Shown here piece after piece: positions 26,772-33,952 of a stretch of DNA of 49,926 nt. How positions within the stretch are numbered: the stretch's first letter is position 1; every line of letters begins with the position of its first letter. Made by a program: the position numbers and the translations under genes. This DNA is from an uncultured Neomegalonema sp. Lineage in GTDB: Bacteria > Pseudomonadota > Alphaproteobacteria > Rhodobacterales > Rhodobacteraceae. Location: contig CALKIZ010000011.1 in the NCBI GenBank assembly GCA_937995735.1, positions 1 to 49,926 of the forward strand, written 5' to 3'. The notes under the pieces are model-generated. The model was not told the DNA's origin. It was given only the letters and a program-made list of their open reading frames with translations, and ran no database searches.

Positions 26772-27536
26772 TTAAGTCCGGTTGATCGCATCAGGACGTT
26801 CGCGCTTTACCAATCTAACCAGTGAAAAACTCACGATCATCAAGAGAATCCAAGAACCGAGTTTTCCGATAGGCACAGGGCGCCATCCGTCATGTTGGTT
26901 CGGGTAGAGCCATGTGCCGCTAAGGGAGCCGATATTCTCGGCTGCATAGACCAAAACGCCGACGAAGATAAAAATCGCGAGGACCGGCACACGGCCCCAT
27001 TGCGGGAAATGCGCCCAGCAACGCCCGTATAGAAATACCGTAATCGCCATGAGGACATACCGCACATCCGGTATAAAATGATGGCTGTAGAAATTGATGT
27101 AAATTACCAAAGCCAGCAACCCGCCCGCCCATTCGAGAGGCGCGCCGGTTAATCTCATATCGGCCAATTTCCATCCGCGTGCGATGTAGCTGCCCACTGC
27201 AGAATACATGAATCCGGTAAAGAGCGGGACGCCCCCAATTTTCAACAAAGATGGTTCGGGATAGACCCATGCGCCGACGGAAGTTTTAAAAATCTCCATA
27301 ATGACGCCAACGATATGGAAAGCAAAAATCACGCGCGCTTCGGCCCATGTCTCGCGGCCCGTGGCGAGGAGCCAGCCTTGCAAAGCAAGAACCGCGACGA
27401 ACAGAAAGTCATAGCGATAGACCGGCCAGCTCTCTTGCCAAATCGCGGATGTCACCATGATCGACGCAAGGATGAATATCCCAAAGATCGCTGCCGAGAA
27501 CTGAAATTTGACGAAAGCCGTGAGTTTGCTCAGCAC
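26772..27536 (-). CDS. DUF817 family membrane protein
   Basis: Integral membrane protein of the DUF817 family with about eight hydrophobic segments. Family features visible: VGAWVYPEPSLLKIGGVPLFTGFMY, SYIARGWKLADMRLTG, FYSHHFIPDVRY and GSLSGTWLYPNQHDGW. The function is unknown; conserved aromatic and histidine residues in the membrane region suggest an enzyme or cofactor-binding role. The GTG at 27536 is preferred because GAGGG precedes it and it lies one base after the stop of the enoyl-CoA hydratase gene; longer openings run back into that gene. It gives 254 residues. Confidence 0.85.
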   Translation of the reverse strand: MLSKLTAFVKFQFSAAIFGIFILASIMVTSAIWQESWPVYRYDFLFVAVLALQGWLLATGRETWAEARVIFAFHIVGVIMEIFKTSVGAWVYPEPSLLKIGGVPLFTGFMYSAVGSYIARGWKLADMRLTGAPLEWAGGLLALVIYINFYSHHFIPDVRYVLMAITVFLYGRCWAHFPQWGRVPVLAIFIFVGVLVYAAENIGSLSGTWLYPNQHDGWRPVPIGKLGSWILLMIVSFSLVRLVKRERPDAINRT

Positions 27537-27537
27537 A

Positions 27538-28317
27538 TTATCGTCCCTCGAATGACGCTTTGCGTTTTTCAAGGAAGGCGGATGCTCCTTCGACAAAATC
27601 CCGTGTTGCGGCGGCTTCGGCTTGGCTGCGGGCCTCCAGTGCCAGTTGTTCAACAAGGTCGGCTTGCATCCCCGCGCGCATGGCTCGTTTTGTCAGCTCA
27701 AACGAGCGGGTTGGACCATTGGCAAAACCAGTGGCCATTGCGAGAGCTTCGGCTTGAAGGGCATCGTCTTCGATCATCTTCCAGACCAGACCCCATTCCG
27801 CCGCTTTTGCGCCATCGACGGGTTCTGTCGTCATCGCCATGCCCATCGCGCGGGGTAAGCCAATCAGACGAGGTAGGAAATAAGTCGAGGCGACGTCGGG
27901 CATCAGACCAATACGGGCAAAGGCAATGACAAATTGCGCCGAGCGTCCCGCCAGTACAATATCCGCCAACAGTGCGAGGGATGCGCCCGCACCAGCGGCA
28001 ACGCCATTCACCGCACAGATCACCGGCAGAGGGCAATCGAGGATTGCGTGGAGCATCGGTTCGTACTCATCACGCAAGGTCCGCTCGACATCGGGCAATC
28101 CGCCGCCATTCTCGCCGAGATCTTGACCTGAACAAAAACTGCGTCCATCGCCGGTCATGAGCACGGCGCGCGCGCCTTCTGCCGGAGTGCGCTCGAAGGC
28201 ATGGCGTAGCTCGTGCCGCATCGGGGTATTCAGAGAATTCAGCGATTCCGGTCGATCCAGCGTAATCGTGGCGACGCGATCAGTTAAATCGTAGCGGATT
28301 GTCTCGTAAGCGGCCAT
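27538..28317 (-). CDS. Enoyl-CoA hydratase/isomerase family protein (PaaG-like)
   Basis: Crotonase-fold protein of 259 residues. Oxyanion-hole segments are visible: FCSGQDLGENGG near residues 61-72 and NGVAAGAGASLALLADIVLA near 104-123. The Asp in GLMPDVASTYFLPRLIG is at the position used by PaaG-type isomerases and some hydratases, and the overall pattern resembles phenylacetate-pathway PaaG. No other phenylacetate genes are present, so a general role in fatty acid or CoA-ester breakdown is equally likely. A strong AGGAGG precedes the ATG. The DUF817 gene follows directly and is probably co-transcribed. Confidence 0.9.
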   Translation of the reverse strand: MAAYETIRYDLTDRVATITLDRPESLNSLNTPMRHELRHAFERTPAEGARAVLMTGDGRSFCSGQDLGENGGGLPDVERTLRDEYEPMLHAILDCPLPVICAVNGVAAGAGASLALLADIVLAGRSAQFVIAFARIGLMPDVASTYFLPRLIGLPRAMGMAMTTEPVDGAKAAEWGLVWKMIEDDALQAEALAMATGFANGPTRSFELTKRAMRAGMQADLVEQLALEARSQAEAAATRDFVEGASAFLEKRKASFEGR

Positions 28318-28383
28318 TTTCCTGCCTCCTGTTTCGCCCTCTCAAATATCAGAGAGAGCGCGGGACGCAACGCTTACGATGGG

Positions 28384-29709
28384 TCAGGTCTGCAACGCGG
28401 TTTTCAGCGCAGAGGCGAGTTTATCCGTGATCTCACCAATATGGGTGTCTTCCATGATGAAAGGCGGGGCGAGGAGGACGTGATCGCCGCGCCGCCCGTC
28501 AATGGTTCCGCCCATAGGATAACAGATCAAACCGGCATCGAATGCAGCGGATTTAAAGCGCTTGTTGATGGTGCGAGGCGGATCGAAGGGCGTTTTCGTC
28601 TCTCGGTTTTCGACGATCTCCAAGCCCTGAAACAGCCCCCTGCCCCGGATGTCGCCGATATGGGGATGCTGGCCGAACTCTTCCTCCAGCGCTGAACGCA
28701 AACGCGCTCCCATCGTGTTGACCTGCGTGATCAAGTCGCGGTCTTCCATCTCTTGCATCACAGCGAGTGCGCCGGCACAGGCGACCGGATGGCCGATATA
28801 GGTATGGCCATGCTGGAAAAAGCCTGAGCCATTTTCAACCGCCGCATAAATCTCCGCCGAAACCATCATCGCGCCAATGGGTTGATAACCCGCGCCGAGG
28901 CCCTTTGCGATACAGAGGATATCCGGGGCGATGTCCTCTTGGTCGCTGGTAAAGAGCGAGCCGGTGCGCCCCATGCCGCACATAACCTCATCGAGGATAA
29001 GCACGATGCCGTGGCGGTCGCAGATCTCGCGAATGCGTTTGAAATATCCTTCGACCGCCGGCACAGCGCCAAGGGTTGCGCCGACAACAGGTTCGGCAAT
29101 GAAGGCCATCACGGTTTCAGGGCCGAGGCGTTGAATTTCGGCCTCTAACTCATCCGCGACGCGAAGGCCGTATTGCTCGGCTGTCTCGGTGTCTACGCGG
29201 CCCCGGTATTCGTAACAGGGCGAGATGTGCGATGTCTCGATCATCAGCGGGGCAAATGGCTCACGCCGCCATGCATTACCGCCCGCCGCCAATGCGCCGA
29301 GCGTGTTACCATGATAGCTTTGCTTGCGCGAAATGAGACGATGGCGGGAGGGTTGCCCGCGCTCGATCTGATATTGCCGTGCGAGTTTTATCGCCGCTTC
29401 CACGGCTTCAGAACCGCCGGAGACAAAATAGACGCGCTCTAACCCATCGGGCGCGCGGTCCACAAGAAATTCAGCCAGTTCTTCTGCCGGTTCAGAGGTA
29501 AAAAAGCCGGTATGGGCGAAAGCCAGTTTATCAAGTTGGGCTTTAATCGCCTCGATGACGGTTTGGTTGCCATGACCAAGGCAAGATACCGCCGCGCCGC
29601 CCGATCCGTCGAAATACTGCTTACCAGTGGAGTCGATCAGATAGCACCCTTCGCCGCCAACAGCGGTGGGCAAGGTCGATTTTGTGTGGCGCGGAAATAC
29701 GTGTGACAT
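28384..29709 (-). CDS. Class III (omega) aminotransferase, PLP-dependent
   Basis: Pyridoxal-phosphate aminotransferase of 441 residues that acts on omega-amino acids, diamines or similar. Visible: the N-terminal DSTGKQYFDGSGG, the cofactor phosphate site VSGGSEAVEAAIKLA, LILDEVMCGMGRTG with the aspartate that contacts the PLP nitrogen, and CIAKGLGAGYQPIGA with the Schiff-base lysine. The end YPMGGTIDGRRGDHVLLAPP is typical of the aspartate-aminotransferase-family annotation in this class. No ribosome-binding site is seen at the chosen ATG. Neighbours do not show the substrate. Confidence 0.92.
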   Translation of the reverse strand: MSHVFPRHTKSTLPTAVGGEGCYLIDSTGKQYFDGSGGAAVSCLGHGNQTVIEAIKAQLDKLAFAHTGFFTSEPAEELAEFLVDRAPDGLERVYFVSGGSEAVEAAIKLARQYQIERGQPSRHRLISRKQSYHGNTLGALAAGGNAWRREPFAPLMIETSHISPCYEYRGRVDTETAEQYGLRVADELEAEIQRLGPETVMAFIAEPVVGATLGAVPAVEGYFKRIREICDRHGIVLILDEVMCGMGRTGSLFTSDQEDIAPDILCIAKGLGAGYQPIGAMMVSAEIYAAVENGSGFFQHGHTYIGHPVACAGALAVMQEMEDRDLITQVNTMGARLRSALEEEFGQHPHIGDIRGRGLFQGLEIVENRETKTPFDPPRTINKRFKSAAFDAGLICYPMGGTIDGRRGDHVLLAPPFIMEDTHIGEITDKLASALKTALQT

Positions 29710-29758
29710 GCAGATACGCTATGCATGGTTTCACGCGCGTGTCACCTCCGATTTTTCC

Positions 29759-30568
29759 CTACGAGCCTTTCGGCAAGCCAGCGAGCCAGTCCAGACCATG
29801 ACCGACCCATTCGCCGGGGATCGAATGACCGCGCGGGTGCAGACATACTTCGAGGACGCGGCCACTGCTGCTTTGGTCTTGGCGGGTGCAAGTCAGGCGG
29901 CGGTCGCCGCTTGGGACGTTGCGCTTTTTGCCGGAATCGCCGTTAACACGCGCAAGAATATCAATGCCCTCAGGAATTGGCATCGAGTCGTAAATGCCGA
30001 TCTCATCATAGGCGACGACTTTATCTTTCAGTCCGTGAATATGGCGCAGATTGACAGGACCGGAGGGACAGGTTCGAGGATTATCATTCCAAAAACCGCC
30101 CGCGATGGGCGCATAACCCCGAAAAAGATCACCCGTATAACAAGCCACATTCCAGACCATCGACGCGCCGCGCGAAAAGCCGGAGGCCAATGTCCTGCTT
30201 TGATCAATCGGCCAGCGGCGGCGCACATCCGCCATCACTGCACGAATATAGGCGGCTTCGTCCCGTCCACCTTCTGCACGGCCTTTGCCGATTTGCTTCC
30301 AGTATCCTGTTTTGGCAAATGGCGCGACGAAGAGGGCATTACGGTTGGTTGCCCCGCGTATCATGCTGCCATTACGGAACGTGCCTTCGGGCGTGCCGCC
30401 CCAACCATGGAAATAAACCACCAGACCAAGCGGGGTTTTGCCGTCCCAATCATCTGGGACGGCGGCCAGATAATAACCGCCGTCCACTTTGCACCGATTA
30501 CCATCCCCGCAAGCCATCGCAGCGAAAGGGAAAACTAAAAAGACCAACAGAAAGGAAATCAGGCGCAT
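29759..30568 (-). CDS. Secreted esterase/polyhydroxybutyrate depolymerase-like (alpha/beta hydrolase)
   Basis: Exported alpha/beta hydrolase of 269 residues. Signal peptide MRLISFLLVFLVFPFAAMA at residues 1-19. The nucleophile elbow is GFSRGASMV, with Asp in HGLKDKVVAYD and His in PRGHSIPGEWV completing a plausible triad. VVYFHGWGG near residue 50 gives the oxyanion hole. This pattern matches the LpqC/PHB-depolymerase esterase group, whose members cleave polyester or feruloyl esters; the substrate here is open. The ATG at 30568 has GAGGT ahead and starts exactly at the signal peptide. Confidence 0.85.
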   Translation of the reverse strand: MRLISFLLVFLVFPFAAMACGDGNRCKVDGGYYLAAVPDDWDGKTPLGLVVYFHGWGGTPEGTFRNGSMIRGATNRNALFVAPFAKTGYWKQIGKGRAEGGRDEAAYIRAVMADVRRRWPIDQSRTLASGFSRGASMVWNVACYTGDLFRGYAPIAGGFWNDNPRTCPSGPVNLRHIHGLKDKVVAYDEIGIYDSMPIPEGIDILARVNGDSGKKRNVPSGDRRLTCTRQDQSSSGRVLEVCLHPRGHSIPGEWVGHGLDWLAGLPKGS

Positions 30569-30727
30569 GGGTAAACCTCGTTTAGACACTTAACGCGACA
30601 ATTTGCTTATGTCAGATGACCTGCAAGGCAAATGTCCGTGAGGGATGTGACAAAACACGCTAAGGTAGTGTGAGACAAAAGCCTTGTGGAGGATAAAAGC
30701 TCCAAACGATCATGCAGAGCGGCACGT

Positions 30728-30741
30728 TTAGCTTTTCAAAA
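30728..30741 (+). repeat. 14-bp direct repeat, left copy
   Basis: TTAGCTTTTCAAAA, identical to 32987-33000, outside the HEPN/KTSC/IS1595 island. Confidence 0.5.
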
Positions 30742-30848
30742 GCAATTTTATACGTGACGTACCAAAAAATTATATCAGAAGATTCGAAATAGGCCGGTAC
30801 TGAGATTGAGATTACGCCCGAGATGATTGAGGCGGGTTCTTTGCAATT

Positions 30849-31427
30849 TCAAGAATGGGTTTCGTTAGGGCACGATGAATTAGCAGTAGCGGTCGTGCCT
30901 GGTGACGAAGCCTTATCAAGGCTTTCCTCAAGCATTTTTTCTTCTATGGCAGCGCTTAGCCCATAGTTTTTCATGAACGCGATTAATTCGATGTGGAGTT
31001 CAAAAAGATCGTTAGCGGCATTGCCTAGTTCGTCCAATGTGTAGTCTCGCTCATCTTCATTATACCCCTTCAAATCTAAGCGACCTGCCCGGATATCAGC
31101 CTGAACGATCCTAATCGAATCTGGACGGCTACCCTGCGTCCAGTGATTATGAGCGATATGGTTTCGGAGAGTGGAAAACTTTCCAAATTTTCCAAGAATC
31201 TCTACAAAGTCATCTTTCATTTTTGATGAGAAATAAAGTTTAGCAACAGCTTTCGCTACGTTTTTAAGGTTTGCCGAAGAGTATGGCTCTGTGATCAGAA
31301 AAATGTCGTGGACGTGTAATGAGTAAGCAGCCCCCAAGCAGAGCTTAATTGCCCGTTCCATTTCGGAGCAAGCATATATAATGCGTCCGAACGCCTCGAA
31401 ATGTTTAGGTGAGAGAATGTCAGACAT
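30849..31427 (-). CDS. HEPN-like hypothetical protein
   Basis: A 192-residue, mostly helical cytoplasmic protein. It carries RNHIAH at residues 88-93, an R-x4-H motif of the kind that forms the RNase active site of HEPN domains found in toxins and defence proteins. The rest of the fold cannot be confirmed by eye. The ATG at 31427 has AAGGT upstream and is preferred to a longer opening to 31478. Its start overlaps the divergent micro-gene at 31417-31560 through a shared palindrome. It lies inside an AT-richer island with an insertion sequence. HEPN assignment moderate; toxin role speculative. Confidence 0.6.
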   Translation of the reverse strand: MSDILSPKHFEAFGRIIYACSEMERAIKLCLGAAYSLHVHDIFLITEPYSSANLKNVAKAVAKLYFSSKMKDDFVEILGKFGKFSTLRNHIAHNHWTQGSRPDSIRIVQADIRAGRLDLKGYNEDERDYTLDELGNAANDLFELHIELIAFMKNYGLSAAIEEKMLEESLDKASSPGTTATANSSCPNETHS

Positions 31428-31560
31428 AAATGGTGACCTTAAAAAAACAGACGAAACGCTTTCGCGGATGCTGAGCACCCCGCCAAAGCCTCACGCAGAT
31501 GATAGCAAGATAGACGAGAAAGAGTCGAATTCCGCAACATCTAAGGGTAAGAAGAAATGA
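31417..31560 (+). CDS. Small divergent gene, 47 residues, unknown function
   Basis: Encodes a polar 47-residue protein starting MSDINGDLKKTDETLSRML, then STPPKPHADD and a Lys-rich end (SKGKKK). A good ribosome-binding site, AGGTGAG, lies just before the ATG. The DETLSRMLSTPPKPH part resembles short proteins with an LxRMLxTPPKPH core found in many proteobacterial genomes and mobile regions; that is from memory. It overlaps the start of the HEPN-like gene by 11 bp on the opposite strand. Confidence 0.55.
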   Translation: MSDINGDLKKTDETLSRMLSTPPKPHADDSKIDEKESNSATSKGKKK

Positions 31561-31744
31561 GTAATGACAAGGACTGAGTACGCATTCAGGCAGTGTTTTG
31601 GCGGGCCATCACGCGCATAGTTCCGACATGCTTGCTGCAATGGCAACTTGAGAGCCGTGAGGGTGTTGAGGCCCGTTACGTGGCTTCGGGCACCAAGATT
31701 GATATGCATGTGGATGGTCCATGCATTATAACGATCAACCGAGA

Positions 31745-31927
31745 TTAATACCGGTCCTTGATGCGGTCGTTGTAGAACATCCCTTTTGATCGTGAGTTCA
31801 GAAATGCTTCATATACGCTCTCTGGCACTCCGGGATGGTCGTACCGCCCGCTTTCGTGAAACCAAATCGATAGTGTTCCGTTCTCCCATTCAATTTGGGC
31901 AATCGCGGTAGAGTTCACGTAGGGCAT
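31745..31927 (-). CDS. KTSC-domain protein
   Basis: A 60-residue protein made only of a KTSC domain: NSTAIAQIEWENGTLSIWF, then YDHPGVPESVYEAFLNSRSK and GMFYNDRIKDRY. The family is named after the C-terminal lysyl-tRNA-synthetase extension and usually occurs as a small stand-alone protein in phages and mobile regions; it may bind nucleic acid. It lies between the micro-gene and the insertion sequence. The 184 bp between 31561 and 31744 contain only a short open + frame without a good start. Confidence 0.8.
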   Translation of the reverse strand: MPYVNSTAIAQIEWENGTLSIWFHESGRYDHPGVPESVYEAFLNSRSKGMFYNDRIKDRY

Positions 31928-31989
31928 TTATCTTACTCCATCAGCCGTTCTTGCGCTTGCGCCACCTGCGAAAAGTTCGCGCCTTCTGC

Positions 31990-32922
31990 TTAGGCGTGGG
32001 CGGCTTCGTTAGTCCGCCGATAAGTCAGACGCTTACCGTTGATGCCCTTCAAGGCTTCGTCAGCACGTTCAAAGTCTGAAACGTCACGGGTGTTGTAACG
32101 AAAATCAAATTCGCCAAGGTAGCGTTTCAGGTGCGCTGGCGAGACGTGGTGATAAACGCCATTCACGCCGCGTTTGAAGATCGAGAAGTAGTTTTCGACC
32201 GTGTTTGTGTACCAAAAATCGCCACGTACATATTCGTCAATCGAGTGGTTCACCGTGCCGTGGCCTTGGAACTCACGACCCGTCTTAGTGTAGACTCTGC
32301 TTTCGTCAGTCATGAGGTACGACGAGCGGTCAATTTGAGTAACCAACGTTGAGCGCAGCGTTTTCGCGGTAACGTTAGCAACATGGAACGAACGCACCTT
32401 GCCTTGACGCTCCACAAGGGCAACGACAGCCTCTTTCTTCGGAGGTGATTTGGACGCGCGGTTTTTGGCTTTACCGCCGACATAAGTTTCATCGGCCTCA
32501 ACGACTTTGTTTTGACCGCCAAAGCCACCACTGCCAACAATATCCGTATCGTTGTTGTTATCGCGCATCGCTTCACGAATGCGGTGCGCCATGAACCAAG
32601 CGGTTTTGTAGGTAACGCCAAGCATACGGTGAAGCTGGTGAGCACTCATGCCCTTCTTAGAAGAAGCGAGCAGGTGCGTTGCCAGAACCCATTTGTTGAG
32701 CGGGATTTTTGAGCGCTCAAACACGGTGTCAACAGTGACAGAGAAAGGCTTGCGGCAATCGCGGCATTTGTAGACACCGGCGCGCGTTGACCTGCCTTCC
32801 AGCTTTTTAGAATTGCCGACGACACCACACCGAGGGCAGATCGGGCCTGATGGCCAGCGCAGAACTTCGAGATGCTCACGCGCTTTGTCCGCGTCGGTAA
32901 AGATTGGGTTGGTGAAATCCAT
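31990..32922 (-). CDS. IS1595-family (ISXO2-like) transposase
   Basis: Full-length DDE transposase of 310 residues. An N-terminal zinc ribbon is formed by CPRCG (about residues 29-33) and CRDC (about 53-56). The catalytic core begins with VVEADETYVGGK, has the second acidic residue in YLMTDESRVY and ends with NTVENYFSIFKRGVNGVYHH, with the Asn/Glu pair typical of the family. No frameshift or stop is visible, so it may be active. It is distinct from the remnant at 6232-6513. A small palindrome lies at about 32964-32977 upstream of the gene. The exact ends of the element were not resolved. Confidence 0.9.
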   Translation of the reverse strand: MDFTNPIFTDADKAREHLEVLRWPSGPICPRCGVVGNSKKLEGRSTRAGVYKCRDCRKPFSVTVDTVFERSKIPLNKWVLATHLLASSKKGMSAHQLHRMLGVTYKTAWFMAHRIREAMRDNNNDTDIVGSGGFGGQNKVVEADETYVGGKAKNRASKSPPKKEAVVALVERQGKVRSFHVANVTAKTLRSTLVTQIDRSSYLMTDESRVYTKTGREFQGHGTVNHSIDEYVRGDFWYTNTVENYFSIFKRGVNGVYHHVSPAHLKRYLGEFDFRYNTRDVSDFERADEALKGINGKRLTYRRTNEAAHA

Positions 32923-32986
32923 CGGGCGTCCCTAGCTAAGTGCTTGCGTTTCTTAGCAAGTGCAGCTTGGTACGCCAAGTATATAA

Positions 32987-33000
32987 TTAGCTTTTCAAAA
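32987..33000 (+). repeat. 14-bp direct repeat, right copy
   Basis: Exact copy of 30728-30741; it may mark the right boundary of the island. Confidence 0.5.
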
Positions 33001-33041
33001 CATCCTTCGGGACGCCCGCAATGCGCGCCCTCAGGATGAGG
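33001..33041. repeat. REP-like palindromic repeat
   Basis: An imperfect palindrome bounded by CATCCTTC and CAGGATGAGG. Read on the - strand it begins CCTCATCCTGAGG and ends GAAGGATG, the form of an intergenic palindrome seen in very many copies in alphaproteobacterial genomes. Only one copy is in the window. Confidence 0.6.
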
Positions 33042-33083
33042 TTTGATCTTTACGTCGAGGAATTGATACGCTTTGTTGGCGTC

Positions 33084-33114
33084 TTGACATAAAACAAATG
33101 TTCACATATTGTTC
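33084..33114 (+). promoter_or_regulatory. Promoter overlapped by a LexA (SOS) box
   Basis: TTGACA (33084-33089), 17 bases, TATTGT (33107-33112) gives a good sigma-70-type promoter. GTTC (33100-33103), seven bases, GTTC (33111-33114) is the alphaproteobacterial LexA operator and covers the -10 element, so LexA would block transcription until DNA damage. Confidence 0.65.
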
Positions 33115-33160
33115 TATTCGTTTTATACGAAAGGACGATACGATTTTTGATGTTGCCTCA

Positions 33161-33865
33161 ATGATTGACCACAACCGCCGCGCGTTGATGCGTGTTTTGG
33201 CGGGGTTGTTTGTCATGGCCGGCATCGAGCCGGGAACGGATAGTGTGGCAACTTTACCGAGATCGGTAAAATCAGCAATCCTGTTGCTGTTGCGGCCTGC
33301 GGAGTCTGCATTCCGGCGATTGGTCTTTGCAAAAGCACGTGGCCTTGACTTGCCAGCTTATGTGGCTTCGTCCGAGCGGGCGCGCTCGAAAGGCACAAGC
33401 GGGAAAAAGGGCAGTGCGCGCGCGCCCCAATTTCGTCTGATAGATCCGAGAAAGTTTTTTGCGGAACTGTACCCGAACCGAAAACCGCGCCGGGCGCGGC
33501 CCTCGCAAAAGGGTGGGAATGAGCCGCATTTTCTGTTCAGGTTTTCGAGTTTTGATGGCTCGCCAGCCTGCGAAGCATGGTCCGAGAAAGCGCCCGAAGC
33601 ATCGCCGGATGATCCGATGATTGCGGCACATATCTGTCGGCGGATGCAAGCGCTGCATCATGCCTTGAATGACATTCCCAAACAGGTCAACCGGATGCTT
33701 CGTGTAATGTCAAAACGTGCCACTGCACCGCCTGGCCCGAAAAGCGTTCCGCCGTTGCGGGTTGGATTTCCGCCGGGGTATCGCAAAAAAGAAATCCACG
33801 AAGTCGATAGGATTTTAAAAGATTGCCACTGGCTTGCGACACACGAGCCTGTGCCGCCTGATTAG
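33161..33865 (+). CDS. Conserved hypothetical protein, probably SOS-regulated
   Basis: A 234-residue protein with a hydrophobic N-terminal segment (MRVLAGLFVMAGIE), a helical middle (LLLRPAESAFRRLVFAKARG) and a long, very basic, Pro/Arg-rich remainder with no known motif. Similar proteins occur as hypotheticals in several alphaproteobacteria; that is from memory. The start at 33161 is chosen because the promoter and LexA box lie at 33084-33114; an in-frame ATG at 33098 would put the operator inside the gene. A function in the DNA-damage response is inferred only from the operator. Confidence 0.65.
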   Translation: MIDHNRRALMRVLAGLFVMAGIEPGTDSVATLPRSVKSAILLLLRPAESAFRRLVFAKARGLDLPAYVASSERARSKGTSGKKGSARAPQFRLIDPRKFFAELYPNRKPRRARPSQKGGNEPHFLFRFSSFDGSPACEAWSEKAPEASPDDPMIAAHICRRMQALHHALNDIPKQVNRMLRVMSKRATAPPGPKSVPPLRVGFPPGYRKKEIHEVDRILKDCHWLATHEPVPPD

Positions 33866-33892
33866 AGTTAGATTGTTCGGAATTCAGAACCT

Positions 33893-33910
33893 CCTCCCGT
33901 TTCCGGGAGG
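33893..33910 (+). terminator. Hairpin after the SOS-linked gene
   Basis: CCTCCCG (33893-33899) pairs with CGGGAGG (33904-33910) around a 4-base loop, 28 bp past the stop codon. The T tract is weak. Confidence 0.5.
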
Positions 33911-33952
33911 GGGGTAATTGTGTTTGTAGCGACCGCCATTGCGATGCAAAGG

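Noticed and set aside
29666-30538. + strand open frame opposite the esterase gene
   Set aside because: Antisense to a gene with signal peptide and catalytic motifs; no supported start.
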